A model generated the notes under the pieces. That model ran no database searches. It was not told the DNA's origin and saw only the letters and a list, made by a program, of their open reading frames with translations. From the IMG/VR virus record IMGVR_UViG_3300025087_000048, positions 1-64,000 of that record: a stretch of DNA of 64,000 nucleotides; one strand, written 5' to 3'. This DNA comes from a virus. Shown in pieces: positions 1-6,680 of the stretch; the stretch's first letter is position 1; each line of letters opens with the position of its first letter. Position numbers and translations under genes: made by a program.

Positions 1-2
1 TA

Positions 3-329
3 CTTGACCCCGGGGCCAAGTACACTCTCGTGATCAAAGCCAAAGTGAGCCGTCGAGAACAAGTACAAGGACACGGATTAGGCTCATGCTCATCCCTGAT
101 CTGGTCTGGAAGAGAGATGCGTCTCAAAGACCGAGCAGTTTCTCCAGACCTCACACACAACACCACCTTGAAAATGGCAAAGAAACGGGCACTCGTAGAC
201 AGTTGTCTCAATACAACGGCAGCCGCTGAGTTCTTCACCCAAGATCTTGATGAATATATTGACCAACAAAAAGACCAGGAAGGAGGAGCACAATCCGAAC
301 TGACAAAACCACGATTCATCAAACCCTAA
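3..329 (+). CDS. hypothetical protein, 5' end outside window
   Basis: The frame is open from the first bases of the window to a TAA, giving at least 108 residues. A GTG at position 30 has no Shine-Dalgarno sequence in front of it, so the true start is probably upstream of the window. The C-terminal half is acidic and Gln-rich (residues around EYIDQQKDQEGG). I do not recognise a family. It is the first visible member of the plus-strand block of short genes, followed by a 12-base gap. Confidence 0.5.
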   Translation, partial: LDPGAKYTLVIKAKVSRREQVQGHGLGSCSSLIWSGREMRLKDRAVSPDLTHNTTLKMAKKRALVDSCLNTTAAAEFFTQDLDEYIDQQKDQEGGAQSELTKPRFIKP

Positions 330-341
330 CAAGGATCAAAA

Positions 342-614
342 ATGACAGACCGTGAACAAGCCATAGAACTCATTGAAAAATGGGCTCACGATCTCCTTGA
401 CGCAAAACGGAAAGGTCCCACAGAGACACACCGTTGGTTACTGTGCTGGGATGGGACCGGTGATGGAACACAGGACTGTGCCTGTTGTATCATGCCAAAT
501 CTTGATCCTCAATTCGCTGGATTGTGCGAATGTATCTGTCACGAGCGCATCGCCTCACTGGCAGATCTGCTCATTCGCTACGCTCAACTTCATACACGGA
601 GACAACTCCAATGA
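342..614 (+). CDS. small Cys-rich hypothetical protein
   Basis: Ninety residues starting at ATG with AAGGATC upstream. The middle holds a cysteine cluster (CACC near residue 46, then CECIC near residue 61), compatible with metal binding. The N-terminus looks helical (REQAIELIEKWAHDLL). Its stop overlaps the start of the next gene as ATGA, so the two are probably translationally coupled. No family recognised. Confidence 0.7.
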   Translation: MTDREQAIELIEKWAHDLLDAKRKGPTETHRWLLCWDGTGDGTQDCACCIMPNLDPQFAGLCECICHERIASLADLLIRYAQLHTRRQLQ

Positions 615-913
615 ACACAACACTCCTCATTCTCGATCCTGGAAAACGAGCCTACATCCCCAAGGAGATGGAACACATGGTCCAAGTGGTTGATTTTGAC
701 AAAGTCAATATCATTCTATCAAATAAGTCATTACAAACTCTGGTCATGCGCGCAGGATACGTACTCAAGAATAAGCCTGGGATAAATCAGCACACACTTT
801 CTCAAGGACAAGTACACTCCAGATGTGCCCCAAAGAAGACCCCACCCCGCGATCACTACGGAGCCATCGTTTCTGGGACAACACCATTTCGCATTACCAA
901 GAGACCGAGGTAA
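611..913 (+). CDS. hypothetical protein
   Basis: One hundred residues. The ATG at 611 is chosen because it forms an ATGA overlap with the previous stop; the frame also extends further upstream but without a better start. The first 50 residues look folded (MNTTLLILDPGKRAYIPKEM), and the C-terminus is basic and proline-rich. No recognisable domain; function unknown. Confidence 0.65.
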   Translation: MNTTLLILDPGKRAYIPKEMEHMVQVVDFDKVNIILSNKSLQTLVMRAGYVLKNKPGINQHTLSQGQVHSRCAPKKTPPRDHYGAIVSGTTPFRITKRPR

Positions 914-919
914 CCAACC

Positions 920-1087
920 ATGGGAATCCTGGAAGCTGTCAATTGGGCGATCATTGCCCTCAATGCAATTGGATTGTTACTTTCAATACCTTCTCCGCCT
1001 GCGGAGCACCTAACACCGCCAGTGCAACAGGAGATCAAACATGATTCACTCACGCATGAATCCATGTCGATCCAGAACGCTCCGTAA
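920..1087 (+). CDS. small membrane protein, 55 aa
   Basis: A short gene with GAGG eight bases before ATG. The N-terminal 24 residues form one hydrophobic segment (ILEAVNWAIIALNAIGLLLS), then a polar tail of about 30 residues. This predicts one inner-membrane helix. Its TAA overlaps the next ATG by one base. Function unknown; such single-helix proteins are common in phage accessory regions. Confidence 0.6.
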   Translation: MGILEAVNWAIIALNAIGLLLSIPSPPAEHLTPPVQQEIKHDSLTHESMSIQNAP

Positions 1088-1263
1088 TGAACACCAATAC
1101 ATTACCCCTTGACAATACACTTATCTGCCTGGACTGTGAACAACTCTACCTCCTTTCCATGCTTCCGTGTCCATGCTGTGGAAGCCTGCGAAACTGGCTT
1201 CTTACGAAATGGCTCGAACCTCAACCAGATATAAAGAAAATCGAGGAGGGACGCGATGAGTGA
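1087..1263 (+). CDS. zinc-ribbon mini-protein, 58 aa
   Basis: Starts at an ATG that overlaps the previous TAA. It has two cysteine pairs, CLDC near residue 14 and CPCC near residue 28, a typical treble-clef or zinc-ribbon spacing. The C-terminus encodes the GAGGAGGG ribosome binding site of the following gene and overlaps it by 8 bases. No enzymatic motif; probably a small metal-binding protein. Confidence 0.6.
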   Translation: MNTNTLPLDNTLICLDCEQLYLLSMLPCPCCGSLRNWLLTKWLEPQPDIKKIEEGRDE

Positions 1264-1762
1264 CCGAGCGGACGAGCTAGCGCAGCGACTCGTCAGGGTG
1301 CTGTCGGACGGCGACGGCCATCTCGGGATCGACATCGCCGGCACCTGGTTTGATTGGGACACGTTTGAGTGGATCGGAGCCATTAGGGACGTACAAGATG
1401 TCGCGGATGAACTCGCCGGGAAGCTGGCCACTGCCCTCCGCACCTTCGCCGAGGAGGCAAGCGCCCACTGGAAGCGCGAGGCGGAAAACGGGGCAGCCAT
1501 GCTCGCCGCGATCCACCGGGGGCTTGGGCTGCTCGGGGCAGACGCGGGTGGGATCAGCGCGCAGGACGTGCTTGGCCGCGTAGATCTACTCGCCTCGGAA
1601 GCGAGGCGAGAGGAGCGGGCGGTCATAGAAATTCTGATCCGCATGAGCGAACAGGAGGAATGGCCGAAAAATCTGTGGTTCTCCGGGTTCCTGAGTCGAA
1701 AGGACGCAATTCAGCTCGGCGAGTTGCTCACCGCCATTCAGGCGCGAGGAGAGAAGGGATGA
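1256..1762 (+). CDS. hypothetical helical protein in GC-rich segment
   Basis: One hundred and sixty-eight residues, strong GAGGAGGGA ribosome binding site. It is predicted mainly helical and acidic (DELAQRLVRVLSDGDGH, then DVADELAGKLATALRTF). The region is clearly richer in GC than the genes around it and uses G/C-ending codons, suggesting recent acquisition. The N-terminal Asp-Trp segment (GTWFDWDTFEWIG) is distinctive but I cannot assign it. The stop overlaps the next start (ATGA). Confidence 0.8.
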   Translation: MSDRADELAQRLVRVLSDGDGHLGIDIAGTWFDWDTFEWIGAIRDVQDVADELAGKLATALRTFAEEASAHWKREAENGAAMLAAIHRGLGLLGADAGGISAQDVLGRVDLLASEARREERAVIEILIRMSEQEEWPKNLWFSGFLSRKDAIQLGELLTAIQARGEKG

Positions 1763-1827
1763 AGCCTTCCTGGTGCCACTGCCAAACATGCAGGTGGCGT
1801 CACTGCAAGTGCTGGTGCCACCGATGA
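1759..1827 (+). CDS. 22-aa Cys/His/Trp-rich microprotein
   Basis: A 22-codon reading frame fitted exactly between its neighbours by ATGA overlaps at both ends, which argues for real, coupled translation. Six of the 22 residues are cysteine, with three His and three or four Trp (CHCQTC, then CKCWCH). This could bind zinc or be a toxin-like peptide, or it may only couple translation of the flanking genes. No homology can be judged at this length. Confidence 0.45.
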   Translation: MKPSWCHCQTCRWRHCKCWCHR

Positions 1828-2192
1828 CTCCGCCGACTGACTCCCTCGAGGTCGCGCTGGCGAAGGTGTTGTGCAAAAAATGTGGGCAACCTGCTGTGGC
1901 TCACCCCGCCCGATGCTGCGCTGACACTGCGGCTCCGCATGACTGCGACGACTGGATGCCCTTGACAGATACCCTCGCCACCGCTGTGCGGGAGTGGATG
2001 CGGCAGCAACTTGTTGACCCTGATGTCCTTGCACTTGCGATGTGCCTGGGCGATCCAGACACTTGCCGACTTGGAGACACCGCGTATATCCCGTGCCAAG
2101 GCCATCGAAACGCAGCCAGCTATGTCATGGCCGACGTGGAGCTATGGCTGGGGCTCTCAAAAACCATTCATCCACACATGAAAGGAGAATAA
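1824..2192 (+). CDS. Cys-containing hypothetical protein
   Basis: One hundred and twenty-two residues. The start at 1824 is chosen for the ATGA overlap with the microprotein; a longer frame starting at 1773 would overlap that gene extensively. A CKKC pair with nearby CC and HDC residues (about residues 16-40) suggests zinc binding. The second half looks globular (TATAVREWMRQQLVDPDVLA). GC-rich like its left neighbour. Function unknown. Confidence 0.7.
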   Translation: MTPPTDSLEVALAKVLCKKCGQPAVAHPARCCADTAAPHDCDDWMPLTDTLATAVREWMRQQLVDPDVLALAMCLGDPDTCRLGDTAYIPCQGHRNAASYVMADVELWLGLSKTIHPHMKGE

Positions 2193-2195
2193 CGC

Positions 2196-2411
2196 ATGCA
2201 AAAACATTGGTCCCCAACAAAACTGAAATATGTTCAGAATAAGAAATTAGATAAATTCCTTCAGGAGATTGTAGACGTGTGTCATAAATACGGATACTGC
2301 ATTGAGCATGAGGATTCCCTTGGAAGCTTCATCATCCGCCGTGGAACTAACCATGAATGGTTCATGGAAGCCATGGACAATACACAAGAAAAAAGACAGG
2401 AGAAGAAATAA
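2196..2411 (+). CDS. hypothetical protein, 71 aa
   Basis: Strong AAAGGAGAA ribosome binding site and ATG. Base composition drops back to the AT-richer average here, marking the end of the GC-rich segment. The protein has a charged N-terminus, an HKYGYCIEHED core and a polar Lys-rich C-terminus. No domain recognised. The stop overlaps the next start (TAATG). Confidence 0.7.
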   Translation: MQKHWSPTKLKYVQNKKLDKFLQEIVDVCHKYGYCIEHEDSLGSFIIRRGTNHEWFMEAMDNTQEKRQEKK

Positions 2412-2752
2412 TGATAGCCATTACACTTCCCAAAGTTATTACCTACTGTGATAAGTACAATCCGGCAATGAAGATTGAAACACAAGATGATGCTGATGCC
2501 TACTTTGAAGCATGCGTCCAGCATAATATGCTCCATGGAACGTCCAGAGAAAAAGCTGAAGCCATTGAACGAGAAAACCTTGGATATTACGCCGGATATT
2601 TCAGTGATGAAGTACAACAACGTGTCAACCGTTTATTTCGTACCAGACATCCAATCTTTGGCATGCATCCCCCAACACCAATAGAAGCTCTGAACATAGG
2701 AATCAAACGTGGACGTAAAAGTAAAAGGGAGGCAAAAGAATGCCACCGGTAG
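2411..2752 (+). CDS. hypothetical protein, 113 aa
   Basis: Start at 2411 is favoured by the TAATG overlap and the AGGAGAAG just upstream. The sequence appears helical (AEAIERENLGYYAGYFSDEV), with a basic C-terminal tail (RGRKSKREAKE). That pattern (helical core plus basic tail) is compatible with a small nucleic-acid-associated protein, but nothing more specific can be said. Confidence 0.7.
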   Translation: MIAITLPKVITYCDKYNPAMKIETQDDADAYFEACVQHNMLHGTSREKAEAIERENLGYYAGYFSDEVQQRVNRLFRTRHPIFGMHPPTPIEALNIGIKRGRKSKREAKECHR

Positions 2753-3057
2753 AAGAAACACACGAAACAATTATGAATACTTTGTTTCCTCTGAACTTGG
2801 TGCCCCTTGTTATTACGTTGTTAGATGATGAGTGGCCACCTGTAGCTGAACCAACATTCGTCTTTTGCCCATGTCCTCCCTGTATGGAACAACGCGATGG
2901 AATCACAGATGATAACACCACAAAAGAACTCGTAGAATTAGCCCGCCACGGCAACGAAGAACAGTTTCGTGAACTTGCCGCCTGCCTCATGCCGATTGAA
3001 GACATACAAGAATGCTGGGACGGAGCCCGACAACGATTAAATCTAAACAAAACATAA
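2740..3057 (+). CDS. hypothetical protein, 105 aa
   Basis: GGGAGG ribosome binding site, overlapping the previous gene by 13 bases. It contains a CPCPPC cluster near residue 43 and an acidic helical C-terminal half (ELVELARHGNEEQFRELAA). The cysteine triplet could bind metal. No known family recognised. Confidence 0.7.
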   Translation: MPPVEETHETIMNTLFPLNLVPLVITLLDDEWPPVAEPTFVFCPCPPCMEQRDGITDDNTTKELVELARHGNEEQFRELAACLMPIEDIQECWDGARQRLNLNKT

Positions 3058-3070
3058 TAGGGAGACCACC

Positions 3071-3277
3071 GTGATTCTTTTCGTCGCTCCTCGGTACAAC
3101 CCATCCGTTACAACCATGCTGGCTCAGCACTTTGAAAATCAACCTGGAATTCGCATCATTGAAGACCGTCGCACTAAAGAACGTCGGACAAAACCGCTCA
3201 TGATGGAACGCACACGTCGGCATCTTTCCCGCCGTGGGTCCCTGTGGGCATTCAAGGGAGCCTTTATCAATGATTAA
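3071..3277 (+). CDS. small basic protein, 68 aa
   Basis: GTG start with TAGGGAGA upstream. The N-terminus is beta-like (ILFVAPRYNPSV). The C-terminal half is strongly basic (DRRTKERRTKPL, then RTRRHLSRRGS), suggesting nucleic acid binding. It overlaps the following gene by 8 bases. Function unknown. Confidence 0.65.
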   Translation: MILFVAPRYNPSVTTMLAQHFENQPGIRIIEDRRTKERRTKPLMMERTRRHLSRRGSLWAFKGAFIND

Positions 3278-3491
3278 ATGGGTATGCGTGTATGCAATTG
3301 AAGGAGGCGCATGCTACAGCTATGAATGCACATTATGCAATGAAAAAATATCAGTTAGCAGTGAAAACGTTAGCGATTACCAAAGTTCTTTATTGGTTCA
3401 ACACTTGAACAGAACACATTTCTGTTGCGACCCTACGACGAATGAGCAAGACTGTGCCGAATTTAGTTCTGACAGACAGTCTGAAAAATGA
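3270..3491 (+). CDS. C2H2-like zinc-finger protein, 73 aa
   Basis: ATG at 3270 lies inside the end of the previous gene after AAGGGAG. Residues about 20-52 show CTLC followed by QHLNRTH, a C-x2-C then H-x4-H pattern close to a C2H2 finger, with CC just after. It is probably a small zinc-binding protein, maybe DNA-binding, but bacterial and phage versions are poorly characterised. Overlaps the next gene by ATGA. Confidence 0.65.
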   Translation: MIKWVCVYAIEGGACYSYECTLCNEKISVSSENVSDYQSSLLVQHLNRTHFCCDPTTNEQDCAEFSSDRQSEK

Positions 3492-3706
3492 ATCCGAAAA
3501 TCATCAGTCAAACGGCTGAATACTACCCAAAACAAGATGGAGAGACGTGCACCCTTACGATTGTACTGGTGGAAGGAACGATTGGAGATTATGCCGCCTA
3601 CATCGGTCAGGGTGACCCCGTGTGGGTGGCTCGCTTTGGACAGAAACTACTCTTTGGGGATGCCTGCCGATACTTTCATCTTACTCAAGAGCTCTACCGC
3701 GATTAG
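3488..3706 (+). CDS. hypothetical protein, last plus-strand gene
   Basis: Seventy-two residues with beta-strand-like character (TCTLTIVLVEGTIGDYAAYI). It ends inside the 3' end of the dNMP kinase gene on the other strand, a tail-to-tail overlap of 60 bases. This marks the convergence of the plus-strand block and the long minus-strand module. I see no rho-independent terminator at the junction. Confidence 0.65.
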   Translation: MNPKIISQTAEYYPKQDGETCTLTIVLVEGTIGDYAAYIGQGDPVWVARFGQKLLFGDACRYFHLTQELYRD

Positions 3707-4288
3707 TGCCTGAAACTCTTTCAATGTCCCAGTATTGTGAAGTGTCAAATCCCACATGCCATCCGATGTTGCCAAATGTTCAGAGACATGCGTATGGATC
3801 AACTCAGGTTCACAATGAGCTGGACGCACCGCCCGAATTAATATCCCGCCTTGTTCACGAATCACCGAGCATTCATTTTCGAATCGCACATCTGGAACAA
3901 CTACCCGTACCGATGCTTTGATCTGATGCCACTGTCGAGACCACCGGGTCACCCAGTATCCTGGATCGTCAGCCCGTCGAACATTCGTCCCCATTTCCTG
4001 TAATAAACATCGAACCAGAGGCGTCCGATGACGCCAGACAATTTCTTGTAAGGCTTGTTGCACAGTATCAGGTGGATCAGAAGGATAGATCCAACCAACA
4101 TCAAACAAATGAACAATCAATGTCCCTCGAAACTTCTTAATGACTTCCTGTTTCAACGCATCGGCAAATCCAAGGCGAGTATATCCATGATGTTCGACCA
4201 AGTAAGAGGCCACGACATCCTTCCCTGACCCAGAGGCCCCACCAATGCCAATCAACCGTGGGAGGCTATCATCCCCTTGGTTTATCAC
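3647..4288 (-). CDS. deoxynucleoside monophosphate kinase
   Basis: Transfers phosphate from ATP to dNMPs, supplying dNTP precursors for phage DNA synthesis; cytoplasmic. The P-loop GGASGSGKD is at residues 16-24 and is followed by the family pattern of FADALK, an EMGTNVRR segment and VPDVRFENE (the usual DVRF-NE region of phage dNMP kinases). About 213 residues fits the family. I chose GTG at 4288 because it has AGGAG nine bases upstream; a GTG at 4351 would add 21 residues with a weak binding site. It is the last gene of the minus-strand module. Confidence 0.85.
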   Translation of the reverse strand: MINQGDDSLPRLIGIGGASGSGKDVVASYLVEHHGYTRLGFADALKQEVIKKFRGTLIVHLFDVGWIYPSDPPDTVQQALQEIVWRHRTPLVRCLLQEMGTNVRRADDPGYWVTRWSRQWHQIKASVRVVVPDVRFENECSVIREQGGILIRAVRPAHCEPELIHTHVSEHLATSDGMWDLTLHNTGTLKEFQALIAVELLSKMKVSAGIPKE

Positions 4289-4329
4289 TGATCGTCGCTC
4301 CTGAGCCAACTGTGGCCCGTACAGAGGCG

Positions 4330-4515
4330 CTACGGGATGATCTCCAGGCACTTACTGAGTCCCGTATCTGGAATCAGCAATTCTTGAAACTGTTTCACGA
4401 CCATACTCCGGAATTTCTCACACCCTGCCTTTGTCTGTGTCGTCACCGTAATCACGATTGGCCCACCAAATGATGGGAGTGACAACGTAATAATTAATAT
4501 CCACGCAGCCACCAT
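4330..4515 (-). CDS. small exported or membrane-anchored protein, 61 aa
   Basis: The first 18 residues are a signal-like hydrophobic stretch (AAWILIITLSLPSFGG), followed by a short polar domain with two Cys. It may be a small periplasmic protein. Its ATG overlaps the stop of the collagen-like gene (TAATG), indicating coupling to the structural operon. No lipobox is visible. Function unknown. Confidence 0.6.
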   Translation of the reverse strand: MVAAWILIITLSLPSFGGPIVITVTTQTKAGCEKFRSMVVKQFQELLIPDTGLSKCLEIIP

Positions 4516-5840
4516 TAGGCACGCCCTCGATGCTGATCCATTGTCTTTGCCATCGCAATCAATCGAATGAGATGCTCTGGACTGGCCTGGCTCGGTGCGT
4601 TATTCATCCACTCAAGGATCGGAGCAAACTTCCTCACTGCCTCGGGGCGAACCACGAACTCACCCTCTTTAGCCGTAATCGGAACGGTCTCAAGCTGTGA
4701 CATCCCACGATTTGGAATCATCCCACCACGATGAAACGGCCCCCCAGGATCTCCTGGACCAGAACTCGCATCACCTGCGCCGCCACCCCCACCGCCTGGA
4801 CCTCCGCCCCCAGGCCCATCACCGCCCCCAGAACCCCCACCACCACTCACTCCCACATCCCCAGGAGGGCCACCAGGTTCGCCTGATTGTCCACTCGTCA
4901 CACCTGTTGGCCCAGTGACTCCTGTATCAATTCCCGGAGGTCCCGTTTCTCCTGTTCCTCCATGCTCCGCTTGAACAGCAAGATCATTAAGCGTCGGAGT
5001 TAATCCAATATTCGGATCAACATCTCCCACACTTGAACGTGGAGCCCGAGCAAGCATAGATAATAAATTCAAATTCTGCATTGCATTATACCCACGAACA
5101 CCTCCAATAATTCCGCCCAATCCGGCATTGACAATTCCAGCAAACGGTCCTCCCAACACCGATAACGCCACATTCGCAACGTTGCTTGCAACAGGGCCAA
5201 GACCTAACGCATCAAGTCCTTGTCCTAACGCTCCACCAAAACTAATTCCTCGCCCTGAAAAGTTTGGAGAGACTGAGAACCCGCCGAATCCAAATCCGCC
5301 ACCAGTCCCACCACCTCCGGGCGGTCCGGACGAATCCTCGCCAGTATCCCCTCCAGCTCCAGTTGATGGCCCTGGTTGCGGACCAAATGCACTGGGCGGA
5401 TATGACCCAACAACCCCTGGTGGTGTGCCGGGCGGATACCCAGGTGGAATCGTCCCACCGGGAGGCGGTGCTGTTCCGCCACCAGGAGGTGGAACCACTG
5501 GGGGTTCAATTAGAGACGGCCCTGGATACGGCCAGACAGGGAACTGATTCACATCCCGATTCGGCCAAAACAACTGCGGAGGCGACTGACGATTCCACCC
5601 AGTGACATCAGGTTGTGGAACGGCTGGCGTCAAATTAAACGGATGATACGTCTGACTGCCTGCTGGACCAGATCCTGGCGTCCATAATCCTGGATTCCCA
5701 GGGGCAAAGTCAGGTTGATTTGCACCAGAAACACCCGCAATATTTCTTTGTTCCCACGGTCGTGGACCCGTAGCACGCCGTTGCTGGCGCATTGATCCGG
5801 GCTGTCCAAAGAGACGTCCGACGAAATCAGAATCACCCAT
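4515..5840 (-). CDS. Gly/Pro-rich collagen-like virion protein
   Basis: Four hundred and forty-one residues. The N-terminal 180 residues are Pro/Gly-rich and low in complexity. The centre (about 185-290) contains a small hydrophobic domain with GG-rich turns. Next come Gly-X-Y triplets (GETGPPG, TGPTGV) and long Gly runs. The last 70 residues hold KEGEFVVRPEAVRKFAPILE, like a motif often seen in tail tape-measure and tail-associated proteins. GTAGGAGG ribosome binding site. Likely a virion or tail-tip component; the exact role is inference. Confidence 0.65.
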   Translation of the reverse strand: MGDSDFVGRLFGQPGSMRQQRRATGPRPWEQRNIAGVSGANQPDFAPGNPGLWTPGSGPAGSQTYHPFNLTPAVPQPDVTGWNRQSPPQLFWPNRDVNQFPVWPYPGPSLIEPPVVPPPGGGTAPPPGGTIPPGYPPGTPPGVVGSYPPSAFGPQPGPSTGAGGDTGEDSSGPPGGGGTGGGFGFGGFSVSPNFSGRGISFGGALGQGLDALGLGPVASNVANVALSVLGGPFAGIVNAGLGGIIGGVRGYNAMQNLNLLSMLARAPRSSVGDVDPNIGLTPTLNDLAVQAEHGGTGETGPPGIDTGVTGPTGVTSGQSGEPGGPPGDVGVSGGGGSGGGDGPGGGGPGGGGGGAGDASSGPGDPGGPFHRGGMIPNRGMSQLETVPITAKEGEFVVRPEAVRKFAPILEWMNNAPSQASPEHLIRLIAMAKTMDQHRGRA

Positions 5841-5849
5841 CCCTGCCTC

Positions 5850-6296
5850 CTACAATGCTCGAATAAACGTGTGATTCCCGATCACTGCTAAAACCAATGC
5901 GTCATTCAGCTCACCGGGTACCCCAGGTTTAGCCGCCCATAGTGGTAGTGTACCACCACGAAGAACCTTTGTCAGTTTCACATTCAAATAATGAACAGCC
6001 CCACGAACACGATTCGATCCAGTACACGCATCCTCCCACGCACGAAAACACTCTTGAACAACTCGATCTTGATCATCCAATTTGAATGAAGGAATTCTAT
6101 TCGGATCTCCCGCATTCATTCCGCTAAATTGTTGTTTCCATAATACGGTTCCGGCCATCGTCCCATCACTCATATATTTTAATTTGGTTCGATTTCGCAA
6201 CACCTCGGCGACTCCGACCTTACCTGTATAAGGCTCTCCTCTACTTTCTTGCCAAATAACCAACGTCGCCAATACCTCATCGGTAATCAAGCGCAT
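5850..6296 (-). CDS. SleB/CwlJ-type cell wall hydrolase (endolysin)
   Basis: Hydrolyses peptidoglycan, probably as the lysis enzyme. The 148 residues fit the Hydrolase_2 family: WQESRGEP at residues 15-22 carries the likely catalytic Glu, followed by VGVAEVLRNR and a W-plus-QFSG segment at about 53-59. No signal peptide, so export would need a holin; a single-helix protein lies two genes upstream. GGAG binding site eight bases before ATG. Family confidence is good; the role in lysis is from context. Confidence 0.8.
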   Translation of the reverse strand: MRLITDEVLATLVIWQESRGEPYTGKVGVAEVLRNRTKLKYMSDGTMAGTVLWKQQFSGMNAGDPNRIPSFKLDDQDRVVQECFRAWEDACTGSNRVRGAVHYLNVKLTKVLRGGTLPLWAAKPGVPGELNDALVLAVIGNHTFIRAL

Positions 6297-6510
6297 CAGA
6301 TGTCTCCAATCTATGATTCAAAATACGTAACATTTTTTGATCATCGACACCTGGTAACAAAGTTTTTGGCGGACACATGTCCATAATGCCATCCACTAAC
6401 CGTGTTTGTGTCAAACACATGACACATTCCCACTCATTCCATTGCACGTGTGTTTGCTGCCACTGATCAGCAGTACACACGGGACACTTCAATAACAATG
6501 ATTCGCTCAT
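6277..6510 (-). CDS. zinc-ribbon protein, 77 aa
   Basis: Begins at the ATG that overlaps the stop of the small membrane gene (ATGA). CPVC at residues 9-12 and CVMC at about 29-32 give a two-knuckle zinc ribbon, with a further Cys after. The C-terminus is helical and ends in the lysin ribosome binding region. A longer frame to 6666 exists but would cover the membrane gene. Function unknown. Confidence 0.7.
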   Translation of the reverse strand: MSESLLLKCPVCTADQWQQTHVQWNEWECVMCLTQTRLVDGIMDMCPPKTLLPGVDDQKMLRILNHRLETSDALDYR

Positions 6511-6680
6511 GAACTGATCCCCATAAAGGCACCAAGAGCCGCAAGCAAGCCAATGATAATACCGACACTGAGCCACAGAGCCGCCCCGCTCGTGCCAACA
6601 AAAACCATCCGCCATTTCCCGGGCCCTGATATCGTTAACGAGGACCGACGCTCCTGTCCGTCCCACTCACTACGAGGCAT
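6507..6680 (-). CDS. small single-helix membrane protein, holin candidate
   Basis: Fifty-seven residues, joined to both neighbours by ATGA overlaps (stop at 6507, start at 6680). The N-terminus WDGQERRS resembles the DG-ERR start seen in several small phage membrane proteins. One long hydrophobic helix follows (ALWLSVGIIIGLLAALGAFM). Lying beside a SleB-type lysin, it could be a holin or pinholin. The function is inferred from topology and position only. Confidence 0.6.
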   Translation of the reverse strand: MPRSEWDGQERRSSLTISGPGKWRMVFVGTSGAALWLSVGIIIGLLAALGAFMGISS

